Position numbers and translations under genes: made by a program. Below, piece by piece: positions 7,946 through 17,193 of a stretch of 52,647 nucleotides of DNA (positions are counted from its first letter, which is position 1; each line of letters begins with the position of its first letter). The notes under the pieces are model-generated. The model was not told the origin of the DNA and ran no database searches. It saw only the letters and a program-made list of their open reading frames with translations. The stretch spans positions 200,899 through 253,545 of the forward strand of contig NZ_NOLJ01000003.1 of the NCBI RefSeq assembly GCF_002246015.1, written 5' to 3'. This stretch comes from Nostoc sp. 'Peltigera membranacea cyanobiont' 210A. GTDB lineage: Bacteria > Cyanobacteriota > Cyanobacteriia > Cyanobacteriales > Nostocaceae.

Positions 7946-10510
7946 ATGCAGCCAATTCGTACATTTAACGTATCCCCTTCACTACCGCCGCGACTCGAAC
8001 CACTACGGCGGCTGGCATATAACTTGCACTGGGATTGGAACGTTGATACTAAAGACTTATTTCGTCGCTTAGACTCTGACCTCTGGGAGTCTAGCCATCA
8101 TAACCCAGTGTTAATGTTAGGTACTATCTCTCAATCGCGGCTTCTGGAAGTTGTCGAAGATGAAGGCTTTCTAGCGCAAATGGATCGAGCTGACCGTCAG
8201 TTAGACGATTATTTGCAAGAGCGCACCTGGTATCAGAAACAACGGGAGCAGAAACCAAAAGAATGCTACGCCTATTTTTCGGCGGAATTTGGACTTGTAG
8301 ATTGTTTGCCCGTCTATTCTGGAGGCTTGGGTGTTCTGGCGGGGGATCACCTCAAATCTGCCAGTGACTTGGGGCTACCGCTTGTCGGTGTAGGTTTGCT
8401 ATATCAGCAAGGCTACTTTGCCCAGTATCTGAATGCTGATGGCTGGCAGCAAGAACGCTACTTGCTCAATGATTTTTATAATATGCCCTTGCATCTAGAG
8501 CGCAATGCCGATGGTTCAGAGCTACGGATTGCGGTAGATTATCCAGGACGCAAGGTATATGCCAGAGTTTGGCGCGTACAGGTAGGAACGGTTCCTTTGT
8601 ATCTGTTGGACACTAACATTGAACCGAACAATACTTACGACCACGACATCACAGATCAGCTATACGGTGGCGACATCGATATGCGTATCCATCAGGAAAT
8701 CATGCTGGGTATCGGTGGTGTACAAATGCTCAAAGCTTTGGGGCTGAAAGTTACCGCTTACCACATGAATGAAGGACACGCCGCCTTCTCTGCCCTAGAA
8801 CGCATCCGCTTGCTGATTCAGGAAGAGGGACTGAATTATCCCCAAGCTAAACAGGTGGTGGCTTCTAGTAATATCTTTACTACCCACACGCCAGTACCAG
8901 CAGGGATTGACTTGTTCGCTCCCGACAAAATGCTGCACTACCTGGGGTACTATGCAGAGATATTTGGGTTGCCCAAAGAGCAATTTTTAGGACTGGGGCG
9001 CGAGAATACAGGCGATTTATCTGGGCCTTTCAGTATGGCGGTGCTGGCGCTGAAGATGGCAACATTTTCCAACGGTGTCGCCCAACTACATGGTGTGGTG
9101 TCGCGGCAAATGTTCCAGGGTTTATGGCAAAATGTGCCAGTGGAGGAAGTGCCGATCGCCGCAATTACTAATGGTGTCCATGCTCGCAGTTGTGTTGCCA
9201 AATCGACTCAAGAATTGTACGATCGCTACCTCGGCCCAAATTGGTCATCAGCACCACCAGATAGCCAATTGTGGGATCGGATGGATGCCATTCCTGATGA
9301 GGAGTTGTGGCGCAATCACGAACGCTGCCGCTTAGATATGGTTTTGTATGTGCGAGAGCATTTGGTCAAGCATTTGACCGATCGCGGCGCTTCCGCCTCC
9401 GAAATTAGCCAGGCCCAAGAAGTTTTAGATCCTTACGCTTTCACCATTGGCTTTGCTCGTCGGTTTGCCACCTACAAACGCGCTACCCTCTGGATGCGCG
9501 ATTTGGATCGCATTAAGCGGCTTCTGCTGGCTAACAAAGACCGGAAAGTGCAATTTGTGATTGCTGGTAAGGCGCATCCCAAGGATATTCCCGGTAAAGA
9601 ACTGATCCGCGAGATTAACCACTTTATCCGCGAACAGCATTTAGAAAAGCAGGTCGTTTTTGTCCCCAATTACGACATTCACATCTCCCGGTTGATGGTT
9701 GCGGGTTGCGATATCTGGTTAAATACACCGCGTCGTCCACGGGAAGCCTCTGGTACTAGTGGCATGAAAGCCGCAATGAATGGCTTGCCAAATTTAAGTG
9801 TGCTAGATGGCTGGTGGGATGAAGCTGATTACGTCCGTACAGGCTGGGCAATTGGACATGGAGAGAATTACGACGATCCTAACTACCAAGATGAAGTAGA
9901 AGCAAATGCTCTCTACGAATTGTTAGAGAAGGAAGTTGTACCGCTATTTTATGAGCATCGGGATAGTGATGGTTTACCCCGTCCGTGGGTTGCCAAAATG
10001 AAGGATGCAATTCGGTTGAATTGTCCCTTCTTTAATACAGCGCGGATGGTAGGAGAATATGCTGGGAGAGCTTATTTCCCGGCTAGCGATCGCTATCATA
10101 CCCTGACTGTTGATAACTATGCTCCAGCTAAAGAACTAGCCGCTTGGAAAGAAAAACTGAGCGAACAATGGTTCAACATCAAAATCAAAGATGTTGACGT
10201 ATCGGCAGCTTCAGACATTGAGGTTAACCAAACCGTTGCTGTCAAAGCCAAGGTTAACTTGGCGACTTTGACAAATGATGATGTGCAGGTGGAGTTATAT
10301 CAAGGTGCGATCAATGCCAATGGTGATATTGTCAACGCTGTGCCAGTAGTGATGGATTACCAAGGCGAAGATGGACAGCAATTGAGTATTTACACTGGTA
10401 ATATCATCTATACCGCTTCTGGTTTACAAGGCTTGTCTTTGCGTGTATTGCCGAAAAATCCACACCTGGCTAATGCTTATGAACCAAGGTTGATTGCTTG
10501 GGCAGAATAA
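7946..10510 (+). CDS. glgP: Alpha-glucan (glycogen) phosphorylase
   Basis: An 854-residue GT35 phosphorylase that uses phosphate to release glucose-1-phosphate from glycogen in the cytoplasm. The N terminus (PRLEPLRRLAYNLHWDWN) is the DUF3417 region that marks the alpha-glucan phosphorylase subfamily, distinct from the classic muscle-type enzyme. Landmarks are AYFSAEFGL near residue 110, YHMNEGHAAF near 274, GFARRFATYKRA near 508, and the pyridoxal-phosphate site GTSGMK with Lys608. The ATG at 7946 is chosen over an upstream TTG because GGAG lies 12 bases before it and the family motif starts at once. It stands alone with its own terminator at 10545. Confidence 0.95.
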   Translation: MQPIRTFNVSPSLPPRLEPLRRLAYNLHWDWNVDTKDLFRRLDSDLWESSHHNPVLMLGTISQSRLLEVVEDEGFLAQMDRADRQLDDYLQERTWYQKQREQKPKECYAYFSAEFGLVDCLPVYSGGLGVLAGDHLKSASDLGLPLVGVGLLYQQGYFAQYLNADGWQQERYLLNDFYNMPLHLERNADGSELRIAVDYPGRKVYARVWRVQVGTVPLYLLDTNIEPNNTYDHDITDQLYGGDIDMRIHQEIMLGIGGVQMLKALGLKVTAYHMNEGHAAFSALERIRLLIQEEGLNYPQAKQVVASSNIFTTHTPVPAGIDLFAPDKMLHYLGYYAEIFGLPKEQFLGLGRENTGDLSGPFSMAVLALKMATFSNGVAQLHGVVSRQMFQGLWQNVPVEEVPIAAITNGVHARSCVAKSTQELYDRYLGPNWSSAPPDSQLWDRMDAIPDEELWRNHERCRLDMVLYVREHLVKHLTDRGASASEISQAQEVLDPYAFTIGFARRFATYKRATLWMRDLDRIKRLLLANKDRKVQFVIAGKAHPKDIPGKELIREINHFIREQHLEKQVVFVPNYDIHISRLMVAGCDIWLNTPRRPREASGTSGMKAAMNGLPNLSVLDGWWDEADYVRTGWAIGHGENYDDPNYQDEVEANALYELLEKEVVPLFYEHRDSDGLPRPWVAKMKDAIRLNCPFFNTARMVGEYAGRAYFPASDRYHTLTVDNYAPAKELAAWKEKLSEQWFNIKIKDVDVSAASDIEVNQTVAVKAKVNLATLTNDDVQVELYQGAINANGDIVNAVPVVMDYQGEDGQQLSIYTGNIIYTASGLQGLSLRVLPKNPHLANAYEPRLIAWAE

Positions 10511-10544
10511 GAGTGCTGATTAATTTTTGAATAATCAAGATTAA

Positions 10545-10578
10545 GCGTTGCTGACTTAAGTTTAGCAACGCCTTTTGT
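10545..10578 (+). terminator. Terminator after glgP
   Basis: Stem GCGTTGCT (10545-10552) pairs with AGCAACGC (10564-10571) and is followed by CTTTTGTTTT. It lies between glgP and the convergent DUF29 gene, which ends at 10580. Confidence 0.75.
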
Positions 10579-10579
10579 T

Positions 10580-11047
10580 TTACACGTTTTCAGGTAAATA
10601 ATTAATATCTAATAGCTGTTCTAAGGTATAAATACAATATTGAGGTAAGTTATTTAGTTTACCCTCAGTTTTCTCAATTACATACCCTAAAGCATCATCA
10701 TAAATTGATGCTAATTCATTGTCTAAGTATTGATATAAATTAGTTGTCAAGTTACGTTTTAATTGATTCCTAAAGCTTCTAATTTTTGCTTTCCAATGTC
10801 CCGAATTATATTGAGCTTCTAGTGTCCAGTATTGCAGCAGCAAAAAATGTATAATAATTTGTTCTAATAAATTAGCAACCTTAGCTTTGTCTCTACGACC
10901 TAAATTTTCTAGCTCCTCAATTAAATTTTCTAAATCTAATTCTTCTAAATGGTTAGCTTTCAAGAGTTTGATTGTTTCCTCTAACCAGAGATGATCATCA
11001 ATTTCATAAAGTTGTTTTAAACTCAAGTTAGAACTAACTCCTTGCAT
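10580..11047 (-). CDS. DUF29 family protein
   Basis: A 155-residue protein with the DUF29 pattern: LYEIDDHLWLEETIKLL, then a helix with LDLENLIEELENLGRRDK, then LLEQIIIHFLLLQYW. The family is very common in cyanobacteria, usually in many scattered copies, and has no assigned function; it is an all-helical soluble protein. The ATG at 11047 has GAGG about 7 bases upstream. The DUF429 gene lies 37 bp upstream on the same strand, so the two could be co-transcribed, though DUF29 genes are often transferred independently. Confidence 0.88.
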   Translation of the reverse strand: MQGVSSNLSLKQLYEIDDHLWLEETIKLLKANHLEELDLENLIEELENLGRRDKAKVANLLEQIIIHFLLLQYWTLEAQYNSGHWKAKIRSFRNQLKRNLTTNLYQYLDNELASIYDDALGYVIEKTEGKLNNLPQYCIYTLEQLLDINYLPENV

Positions 11048-11084
11048 AAAACCTCTTTGAGTTAAATCTTACGATATTACAATT

Positions 11085-11822
11085 TTAGGATAATATTCTC
11101 TGAGGGATGACAATGTAGCCAGTGGTGTGATCGCCTAATACTAAGTTACGTTGTTCTCCCCAATACCACCAGTATGCAGCAACGTAAGCGCAAATTAAGC
11201 TATCTAGTTTATCTTCGGTTGCTTTGAGGGTTGCGCCTGTGGTGGGTATTTCTGAAGGAAACGAACCGCAGAGGCGCAGAGGTGGAGAGAAGGAGGGGAG
11301 GATATCGAGAAGATAATTTTGGAGTTTGATTAGTTCTAGGCGGCGCTGACTGAGTGTTCCTTTTTTGTATTTGAGGATGCGTTCTAAGTTGAATAGGTTA
11401 ACGATTGCTGGGTGGGGGAAGACTTCTATTTGATATCTGCTGAGTTTTTGCGGTTCTATGGTGGGGGCGTGTGCAAAACCGCGTGATTCTAATTCTAAGC
11501 CAAAGTTGATGGTGCGTTCTGCGAAGGGTAGGTTTTGATTCGCTGGGTAGCATCCTGCATGATATTTACCAAAGTACTTGTGGCTGAGTTTGTCGGCGAG
11601 GCGGCTTCCGGTGGCGTTGGGTATGAGGGTAGGCGCATCTACGGCGATCATGGCTGGTTCATCTGGTTGGACGCTTTGATCGATCCAGGTGAGGATATCT
11701 GCAATGGCATCTTTGCGATTTAGATCGAGTAATTGTAGTTGTCCATCTATCCATTCTAAACAGCATAATCCACTGGGTTGCGATCGCCAGCCTAAATCAA
11801 TGCCAATAAATTTCATGGTCAT
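11085..11822 (-). CDS. DUF429 RNase H-fold protein
   Basis: A 245-residue DUF429 protein, a family predicted to have an RNase H-like fold and often described as predicted nucleases. The start shows the first strand KFIGIDLGWRSQPSG with the expected early Asp; MIAVDAPTLIPN near residue 58 carries the second acidic site; TEDKLDSLICAYVAAY near 202 carries the third. ATGs at 11822 and 11816 are both possible. Residues about 175-195 (PSFSPPLRLCGSFPS) are encoded by a dispersed DNA repeat also found at 50583, so this loop appears to be an in-frame insertion relative to the core fold. No activity has been assigned. Confidence 0.82.
   Translation of the reverse strand: MTMKFIGIDLGWRSQPSGLCCLEWIDGQLQLLDLNRKDAIADILTWIDQSVQPDEPAMIAVDAPTLIPNATGSRLADKLSHKYFGKYHAGCYPANQNLPFAERTINFGLELESRGFAHAPTIEPQKLSRYQIEVFPHPAIVNLFNLERILKYKKGTLSQRRLELIKLQNYLLDILPSFSPPLRLCGSFPSEIPTTGATLKATEDKLDSLICAYVAAYWWYWGEQRNLVLGDHTTGYIVIPQRILS
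11261..11290. repeat. Dispersed CGAACCGCAGAGGCGC repeat inside the DUF429 gene
   Basis: The 16 bases CGAACCGCAGAGGCGC and the purine-rich tail that follows match the intergenic copy at 50583-50620. Here the repeat lies within a coding frame and keeps it open, encoding a Pro/Ser/Leu-rich loop on the minus strand. Confidence 0.7.
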
Positions 11823-11967
11823 AACACGAATTTGCGATTATTTTCGCATTTTCGGGCAACCATTTACCTAAATTTACTTGCTAAAAGTTGTGATAAATAA
11901 TCTTATAATCTTAAGCAGTTTCTCTTAATTTATTTTATCTGGCAATAATTTAATCAAGATTATTCCA

Positions 11968-13227
11968 ATGAAAGTTTTATTTTTACATCCCAATTTCCCC
12001 TCACAATTTCGCAACCTAGCAACAGTTTTAGGTAAAGATCCTAATTGCCAAGTCGTCTTTGGGACAAATCGTCGGGAAGGGGAAATACCTGGCGTTTTTA
12101 AAGCTATTTATACCCCTTCTCGTGAAGCGGCTCCCCAAACCCATCACTACGTTCGTAATCTGGAAAATGCTGTTCTCACCGCTCAGGCTGTCTATCGCGT
12201 GGCAGAAAAATTAAAATCCGAGGGTTTCTTTCCAGATATAGTTTATGGTCATTCTGGTTGGGGGCCGACTTTATTTATGAAAGATGTTTTCCCCAAAGCA
12301 GAATTATTGTGTTATTTTGAGTGGTTTTATCACGCTCACGGTTCAGATGCAGATTTCGATCCCAACGATCCGTTGAATGCTGATGATGAATGCCGCATCC
12401 GCGTGAAAAATGCACCGATTTTAACTGATTTATATAGCTGCGATCGCGGTCTTTCTCCAACTAATTGGCAGCGTCAGCAGTTTCCCAAAGAATATCATAG
12501 CAAACTCACTGTCATTCATGATGGTGTTGATACCAATTATTTTGTTCCCAAACCAGGCGCAAAGTTAGTTTTACCAAGAATAAATCTGGATCTTTCTCAT
12601 GTGGAAGAGTTGGTAACTTATGTAGGACGAGGAATGGAACCTTATAGAGGTTTTCCGCAGTTTATGGAAACGGTAGCGCTACTTCAGCAGCGACGACCTA
12701 AATGCCACGTGGTAGTTGTCGGAGAAGACCGGGTTGCTTATGGGAAGAATCTACCCGATGGTAAAACTTACAAACAATTAATGCTAGAAAAATTATCTTT
12801 GGATTTATCAAGGCTGCACTTTACAGGTAGGCTTCCTTACAATGAGTACCTTCAGGTTTTGCAAGCTTCTTCTGCTCATGTTTATTTAACCCGTCCTTTT
12901 GTATTATCTTGGTCAATGTTAGAAGTAATGGCAGCAGGATGTTTACTAATAGCTTCTAAGACTTCCCCAGTCTTGGAGGTTGTACAGGATGGGGTGAATG
13001 GACTGCTGGTAGATTTCTTTTCTCCCCAGAATATTGCTAATCGGGTTGAAGAGGCGCTGAATAATCCTCAAGAGATGAAAGCAATTCGTGCGAATGCGCG
13101 AGAGACTATTCTGAAGCGTTATGATTTGGCGAAACTATTACCACAGCATTTGCAATGGATGTTCGCTGGGAAAACTTCTGATAGTTTGAAAAAGCGTCCA
13201 AGTTCTAAAGGATTTGGCAAAAATTAG
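11968..13227 (+). CDS. Glycosyltransferase family 4
   Basis: A 419-residue GT-B fold glycosyltransferase. It opens with MKVLFLHPNFPSQFRNLA, the usual nucleotide-sugar transferase start, and has the linker TVIHDGVDTNYFVP near residue 182 typical of GT4 enzymes. The C-terminal domain shows YVGRGMEPYRGFPQFMET and the donor site SWSMLEVMAAGCLLIASKTSPVLE near 310-340. The acceptor is unknown. No signal peptide is visible, so it acts in the cytoplasm or at its membrane face. A glycosyltransferase-like gene follows 272 bp downstream on the same strand; the spacer is full of repeats, so common transcription is uncertain. Confidence 0.9.
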   Translation: MKVLFLHPNFPSQFRNLATVLGKDPNCQVVFGTNRREGEIPGVFKAIYTPSREAAPQTHHYVRNLENAVLTAQAVYRVAEKLKSEGFFPDIVYGHSGWGPTLFMKDVFPKAELLCYFEWFYHAHGSDADFDPNDPLNADDECRIRVKNAPILTDLYSCDRGLSPTNWQRQQFPKEYHSKLTVIHDGVDTNYFVPKPGAKLVLPRINLDLSHVEELVTYVGRGMEPYRGFPQFMETVALLQQRRPKCHVVVVGEDRVAYGKNLPDGKTYKQLMLEKLSLDLSRLHFTGRLPYNEYLQVLQASSAHVYLTRPFVLSWSMLEVMAAGCLLIASKTSPVLEVVQDGVNGLLVDFFSPQNIANRVEEALNNPQEMKAIRANARETILKRYDLAKLLPQHLQWMFAGKTSDSLKKRPSSKGFGKN

Positions 13228-13407
13228 TCATTAGTCACTTGTACTGAGCGTAGTCGAAGTATTGGTCACTTGCATAAATATTTTTTGCCTTAAGCAAAGG
13301 TGCAAATAAAAGCCTGAAAAGCAAGACTTTTGCGAGAAGCAAGCATATTAATCATTAGTTATAATTATGGGTCAATAAAAAATGATAAATGACCAATACA
13401 ACTATTT

Positions 13408-13476
13408 GAGAGGCTGCGCCAACTACTAAGCTTAGTACAAATGACCAATGACCAATGACCAATGACCAATGACAAT
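13408..13476. repeat. Heptamer block (AATGACC) with GAGAGGCTGCGCCAAC motif
   Basis: Four tandem AATGACC units at 13441-13476 follow GAGAGGCTGCGCCAACTACT. The same combination occurs at 28683-28748 between rplA and rplK, so the composite unit has spread as one piece. A related inverted stretch (TGTACTGAGCGTAGTCG) lies at 13239. Confidence 0.8.
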
Positions 13477-13499
13477 TAAATACAAAATCGATATGTAAA

Positions 13500-14366
13500 A
13501 TGCGAATTATTTTTACTATTGCCCATTTTTTCAAACCTAGTAATGAGGGTCGTCATGCCTCCCAACGCAAAAACCCACAACCCCGCTTGGAAGCGTTAAC
13601 TAAAAGCATTACTGCTTTACATCAATTATTTGGCAAATCTCAAAGTATTATCAACATTGCTCAACGACTAGCTTTCCCTGCTAATCAGCCGCAGTCTCAC
13701 GAACTAGATATTGTTATTTGTACAACTAAAGATAATCATCTTCTGAATCAGCTTCCCTTACCATCCCATTTATATAAGCATCATTCTACTAATGTAGAAC
13801 CTCTAGTTTTGGGGTTTGAGTGCCAAGCTGTTCTGCAAAGTTGTCTCGGTAAGTATGATTATTACTGCTTTCTTGAAGATGACTTAATTATTCACGATCC
13901 TTGGTTTTTTATCAAATTAAACTGGTTTACCCAACAGGCGGGCGATTTAAATTTGCTTCAGCCAAATCGTTATGAAGTCTCTTCCCACGGTTTGGTTCAT
14001 AAAGCTTATATTGATGGGGATTTGGCTTTGCGAGTAACTGCTCCTTTTCAAAATGTGCAAGAGCAACAGGAACTCAATGGTGCAATTATGAATGCACCAA
14101 TTACCTTTCGTCGTGCCCTCAATCCTCATGCAGGCTGCTACTTTTTAAATGCAAATCAAATGGCTCACTGGGCTAATCAAACCTATTTTCTTGACCGAGA
14201 TATTAGTTTTGTTGGGCCTCTAGAAAGTGCTGCTACTTTAGGAATTATGAAAACATTCCTAATTTACAAAACCTCGCCGGAGCAAGCAAGCTTTTTGGAG
14301 ATTCAGCACTTTGGAACTGGATTTTTGGGGCTAATTGGAGGACAAGTGGGTTTGGCAGACAGGTAA
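13500..14366 (+). CDS. Putative glycosyltransferase-like protein
   Basis: A 288-residue protein not assigned to a named family. The layout suggests a GT-A-like nucleotide-sugar fold: MRIIFTIAHFF at the start, ELDIVICTTKDNHLL near residue 75, and YDYYCFLEDDLIIHDPWFF near 120-140, where Glu-Asp-Asp could be the metal-binding acidic motif. The second half has Cys/Asn/Gly motifs (HAGCYFLNANQMAHW near 205) and ends IQHFGTGFLGLIGGQVG. It follows a GT4 gene on the same strand, which fits glycan work. It starts at an ATG with no clear Shine-Dalgarno. The GT assignment is inferred from the acidic motif and context. Confidence 0.6.
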   Translation: MRIIFTIAHFFKPSNEGRHASQRKNPQPRLEALTKSITALHQLFGKSQSIINIAQRLAFPANQPQSHELDIVICTTKDNHLLNQLPLPSHLYKHHSTNVEPLVLGFECQAVLQSCLGKYDYYCFLEDDLIIHDPWFFIKLNWFTQQAGDLNLLQPNRYEVSSHGLVHKAYIDGDLALRVTAPFQNVQEQQELNGAIMNAPITFRRALNPHAGCYFLNANQMAHWANQTYFLDRDISFVGPLESAATLGIMKTFLIYKTSPEQASFLEIQHFGTGFLGLIGGQVGLADR

Positions 14367-14405
14367 ATCGAATTTAAGAGTTTGGTTTTTGTGAGCAAAG
14401 TTAAT

Positions 14406-14446
14406 GCGATCGCTATTTCTATTTATAAAAATACATTAGCGATCGC
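14406..14446. terminator. Hairpin with HIP1 arms between convergent genes
   Basis: GCGATCGCTA (14406-14415) and TAGCGATCGC (14437-14446) form a perfect 10-bp stem around a 21-base A/T loop. It lies between two convergent genes (stops at 14366 and 14464) and could serve both. There is no clear T run, so the terminator call is tentative. Confidence 0.45.
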
Positions 14447-14463
14447 TCAACAATCAACTAATC

Positions 14464-16044
14464 TTAAATTGTGACTAATGGTTTTTCAACAGGTGTAGGC
14501 GTAGTCAGCGGATCAAATCCTAACTGCTCAGTAATCCGCTCTCTGGCTAAAAGGCGGTATTCCCAAAAATGCTCGCCAGCAGCACATAAACCCAAATACA
14601 TATTCACAAATTGCGGCTTGGTGCGGAGAATAGCCCAAAGCTGTTGCCAAAATTGACCACGAATTTCTTGCCGTTGCCAGCCTTGTCGCCAGAGCAAGTT
14701 TGCAAGTAGTCGCAGTCCTTTACCAGGAGGAAAATACATCGTCTGCTGTAGTTGGGGATTAGGTGTAATCTTCAGGCATTGTTCAAAACAACGTCGGAGA
14801 TAGTTTTTGGGTTCGTACATTGTCCAAATTGCCTCTAAATATTCTTTAGCAACTTCAGCCATCGGACGGGTAGGAACAAAATTCATTAAGGAATTCTGAT
14901 CCCCCACCTCCGTACCTCCAAATCCTTCTAATAATCGCTCCTCTCGTTTTAGTCTTTCCCAGAGGGCAGTATTGGGAATAGCTTGCAGTATACCTAGCAT
15001 CGGTTGAGGAATGCTGGTTTCTTCAATAAAAGCTTGAATTCGCTCCCCAGCGCCAGCCTTTTCTCCATCAAAACCAATGATAAATCCTGCATAGATTAAC
15101 AATCCGGCTTGATTTATGGTACGACAGGCTTCTAACAGAGGATTGCGGGTATTTTGAAACTTGCGAGTGACTTGCAGGCTGTCTTGATCTGGTGTTTCAA
15201 TACCCAAAAAGACTGAATAGAAGCCAGCTTTAGCCATTAGTTCTAATAGCTCAGTATCTTCTGCTAGGTTGACGGAAGCTTCAGTCAGGAAGGTGAAGGG
15301 ATAATTACGTTCCTGCATCCACGGAATTAACTCTTGTAAGAGGCGTTTAACATTGCGTTTATTGCCAATGAAGTTATCATCCACTACAAATAGAGATCCG
15401 CGCCAGCCTAAATCATAAAGGGTTTGGAGTTCTGCTAGGGTTTGACTGGGTTCTTTAGTGCGTGGTTTGCGACCGTATAGATTGATGATGTCACAGAATT
15501 CGCATTCAAAAGGACAACCGCGAGAAAACTGGATTGCCATCATTAAGTAATCATCTCGCTTGAGTAAATCAAAGCGAGGGATGGGGCTTTGGGTTACATC
15601 TGGTTTTTCAAGAGCGCGAAAAGTTCCTTGTTCTTCGCCTTTAGCGATCGCATCTAAAAATTGTGGAACTGTAATCTCTCCTTCATCTAAAATCAAATAG
15701 TTAGCTCCTGCTTTTTGGGCAGGTTCTGGCACTGATGTTGGATAAGGACCACCCACAGCAACTTTTTTCCCCAGTTGCGCTGCTTTGTGAATTTGGGCAA
15801 GAAAATCTTCTTTTTGTGCAAGCATGGCAGAAAGAATCACGATGTCGCACCATTGCCAATCAGCATCCGTTTCTTGGTTAACATTGCGGTCATAAAACCG
15901 CACTTCCCAGTCTGTTGGTAGCATAGCCGCAACAGTCAGAATCCCTAGCGGTGGAATAAATGCCTTAAGTCCCGCCATTTTCATGAATTCGTCGTAAGAC
16001 CAAAACGTTTTAGGAAAGCGGGGGTAAAGTAAGAGTACTTTCAT
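14464..16044 (-). CDS. B12-binding-type radical SAM protein (DUF4070 class)
   Basis: A 526-residue enzyme with an N-terminal Rossmann-like cobalamin-binding domain (residues about 1-145), a radical SAM domain with Cys177-x3-Cys181-x2-Cys184 (SRGCPFECEFCDI) binding the 4Fe-4S cluster, and a C-terminal region like DUF4070 (about 390-510). LEGFGGTEVGDQNSLMNF near 365 and PPLGILTVAAMLP near 31 fit the class that includes hopanoid and other lipid-modifying methyltransferases such as HpnP. The exact substrate cannot be assigned. No squalene or hopanoid gene lies in the window. The ATG at 16044 is unambiguous. The 3' end faces the glycosyltransferase-like gene. Confidence 0.85.
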   Translation of the reverse strand: MKVLLLYPRFPKTFWSYDEFMKMAGLKAFIPPLGILTVAAMLPTDWEVRFYDRNVNQETDADWQWCDIVILSAMLAQKEDFLAQIHKAAQLGKKVAVGGPYPTSVPEPAQKAGANYLILDEGEITVPQFLDAIAKGEEQGTFRALEKPDVTQSPIPRFDLLKRDDYLMMAIQFSRGCPFECEFCDIINLYGRKPRTKEPSQTLAELQTLYDLGWRGSLFVVDDNFIGNKRNVKRLLQELIPWMQERNYPFTFLTEASVNLAEDTELLELMAKAGFYSVFLGIETPDQDSLQVTRKFQNTRNPLLEACRTINQAGLLIYAGFIIGFDGEKAGAGERIQAFIEETSIPQPMLGILQAIPNTALWERLKREERLLEGFGGTEVGDQNSLMNFVPTRPMAEVAKEYLEAIWTMYEPKNYLRRCFEQCLKITPNPQLQQTMYFPPGKGLRLLANLLWRQGWQRQEIRGQFWQQLWAILRTKPQFVNMYLGLCAAGEHFWEYRLLARERITEQLGFDPLTTPTPVEKPLVTI

Positions 16045-16540
16045 TGCTGTAGTCCTCTAATTAAATTTTGGTTGAAAATTTTTTTACTTTTGACAAATCC
16101 GGGTTTTGGATGGTCATTGCAGAGATGATGCTATGATCCCACTACTTTTATTCTTGCTCTATCTATTTTTAGATAGAGATTTGCATCGGCAAAGATAATG
16201 TTGTAGTCAGTTAGCAGGATTACCGCCGTTGTCATAAAATCTAATGGCGGATTTGTGCAACGAAAAATTGCCAGACCAATTGTCTGCTATTAAATCCAGA
16301 AGTAATTGAGCATTTTTATAGATCAGAGTAAAAGAGCTTTCATCAGCAGATTCTCCTGAGTGAAAAAATTAACTCATAATGTTGAGGTTACTGCTACTTT
16401 CTCTGAAAAAAATTTAAATTTTGTCTATTTTTGTAAATCAAAAGTACATAAACTGCTTTGATGAAGAGCAAAAGCTTTCATTACGGCGTTTTGCAGTTTA
16501 GTATTTCTATTGTCGTGTTATGTAAACGCAACCTTTTGCA
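16045..16540. other. Gene-free spacer upstream of the radical SAM gene
   Basis: About 500 A/T-rich bases without a supported gene. A hairpin of CTCTATCT and AGATAGAG around a 6-base loop lies at 16157-16178, roughly 115 bp before the radical SAM start codon, in its likely leader. Confidence 0.5.
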
Positions 16541-16680
16541 ATGCCATTACATCGAGCGGCCATGCCATTACATCGAGCGGCCATGCCATTACATTGAGCG
16601 GCCATGCCATTACATCAAGCGGCCATGCCATTACATCGAGCGGCCATGCCATTACATTGAGCGGCCATGCCATTGCATTG
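16541..16680. repeat. 21-bp tandem repeat, six full copies plus a partial one
   Basis: Units of ATGCCATTACATCGAGCGGCC run head to tail at 16541, 16562, 16583, 16604, 16625 and 16646, with 14 bases of a seventh at 16667. Units differ only at the CGAG position (CGAG, TGAG or CAAG). There are no spacers, so this is not a CRISPR array. The 21-base period lets all frames stay open, which explains the repetitive peptides that can be translated across it; no start or ribosome-binding site supports a gene. Confidence 0.92.
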
Positions 16681-16759
16681 GCTTTTTATTTACAACAGAC
16701 TACAGTCAAGCATTACAATGCCCACTCTATAAGTCGAAAGTAGGGGCGCAAGGCTTTCA

Positions 16760-16949
16760 TTGGTGTCAATTTAACGTGAAACCCGCTTGGTGACAACGTT
16801 TTGCCCTCACCCCCAGCCCCTCTCCCAAGAGAGAGGGGAGCTAGACATTCAATTCCCCTTCTCCCAAGGGAGAAGGGGTTAGGGGATGAGGGCGTGAGGG
16901 ATTTGCAAAACGCCTGTCTGATATAGTTTTCAGCTTAAGTTGATACCAA
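16760..16949. mobile_element. MITE-like element, copy A
   Basis: A 190-bp element with terminal inverted repeats near TTGGTGTCAACTTAA (here TTGGTGTCAATTTAA and its partner with one difference). It contains two internal hairpins, one with CCCCTCTC/GAGAGGGG arms and one with CCCCTTCTCCC/GGGAGAAGGGG arms. Copies B (43063-43249, inverted) and C (50780-50970) are closely similar. It has no coding capacity, so a transposase would have to act in trans. It ends 245 bp before trpS. Confidence 0.8.
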
Positions 16950-17193
16950 GGCCTTACGCCCCTAGAAATCTAGAAATAATTTGGGATAATTTATTTTTTG
17001 CAAGTCCCTAAGTTATCGTTTTCCTTGAAGAGTTTCTATAGCAATCGGAGTTGAGTTAAAATCTCTCAGCCCACAACGGCGAGTTGACCTGGAAAATGTC
17101 AAAATTAAATGAGTTTTGCGTAGGCACAAGCAACTTGTCGCCAGACATCGCCACTTTACACAGCGCGGATTTGAGATAACTAAGTTGGAATTT

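Noticed and set aside
16541..16680. A CRISPR-like array
   Set aside because: The 21-bp units adjoin each other without spacers, and no cas gene is in the window.
16458..16793. A gene for a Cys/His/Tyr-repeat peptide across the 21-bp repeats
   Set aside because: All frames stay open because the unit is a multiple of three. There is no ribosome-binding site, and the frame runs into the MITE.
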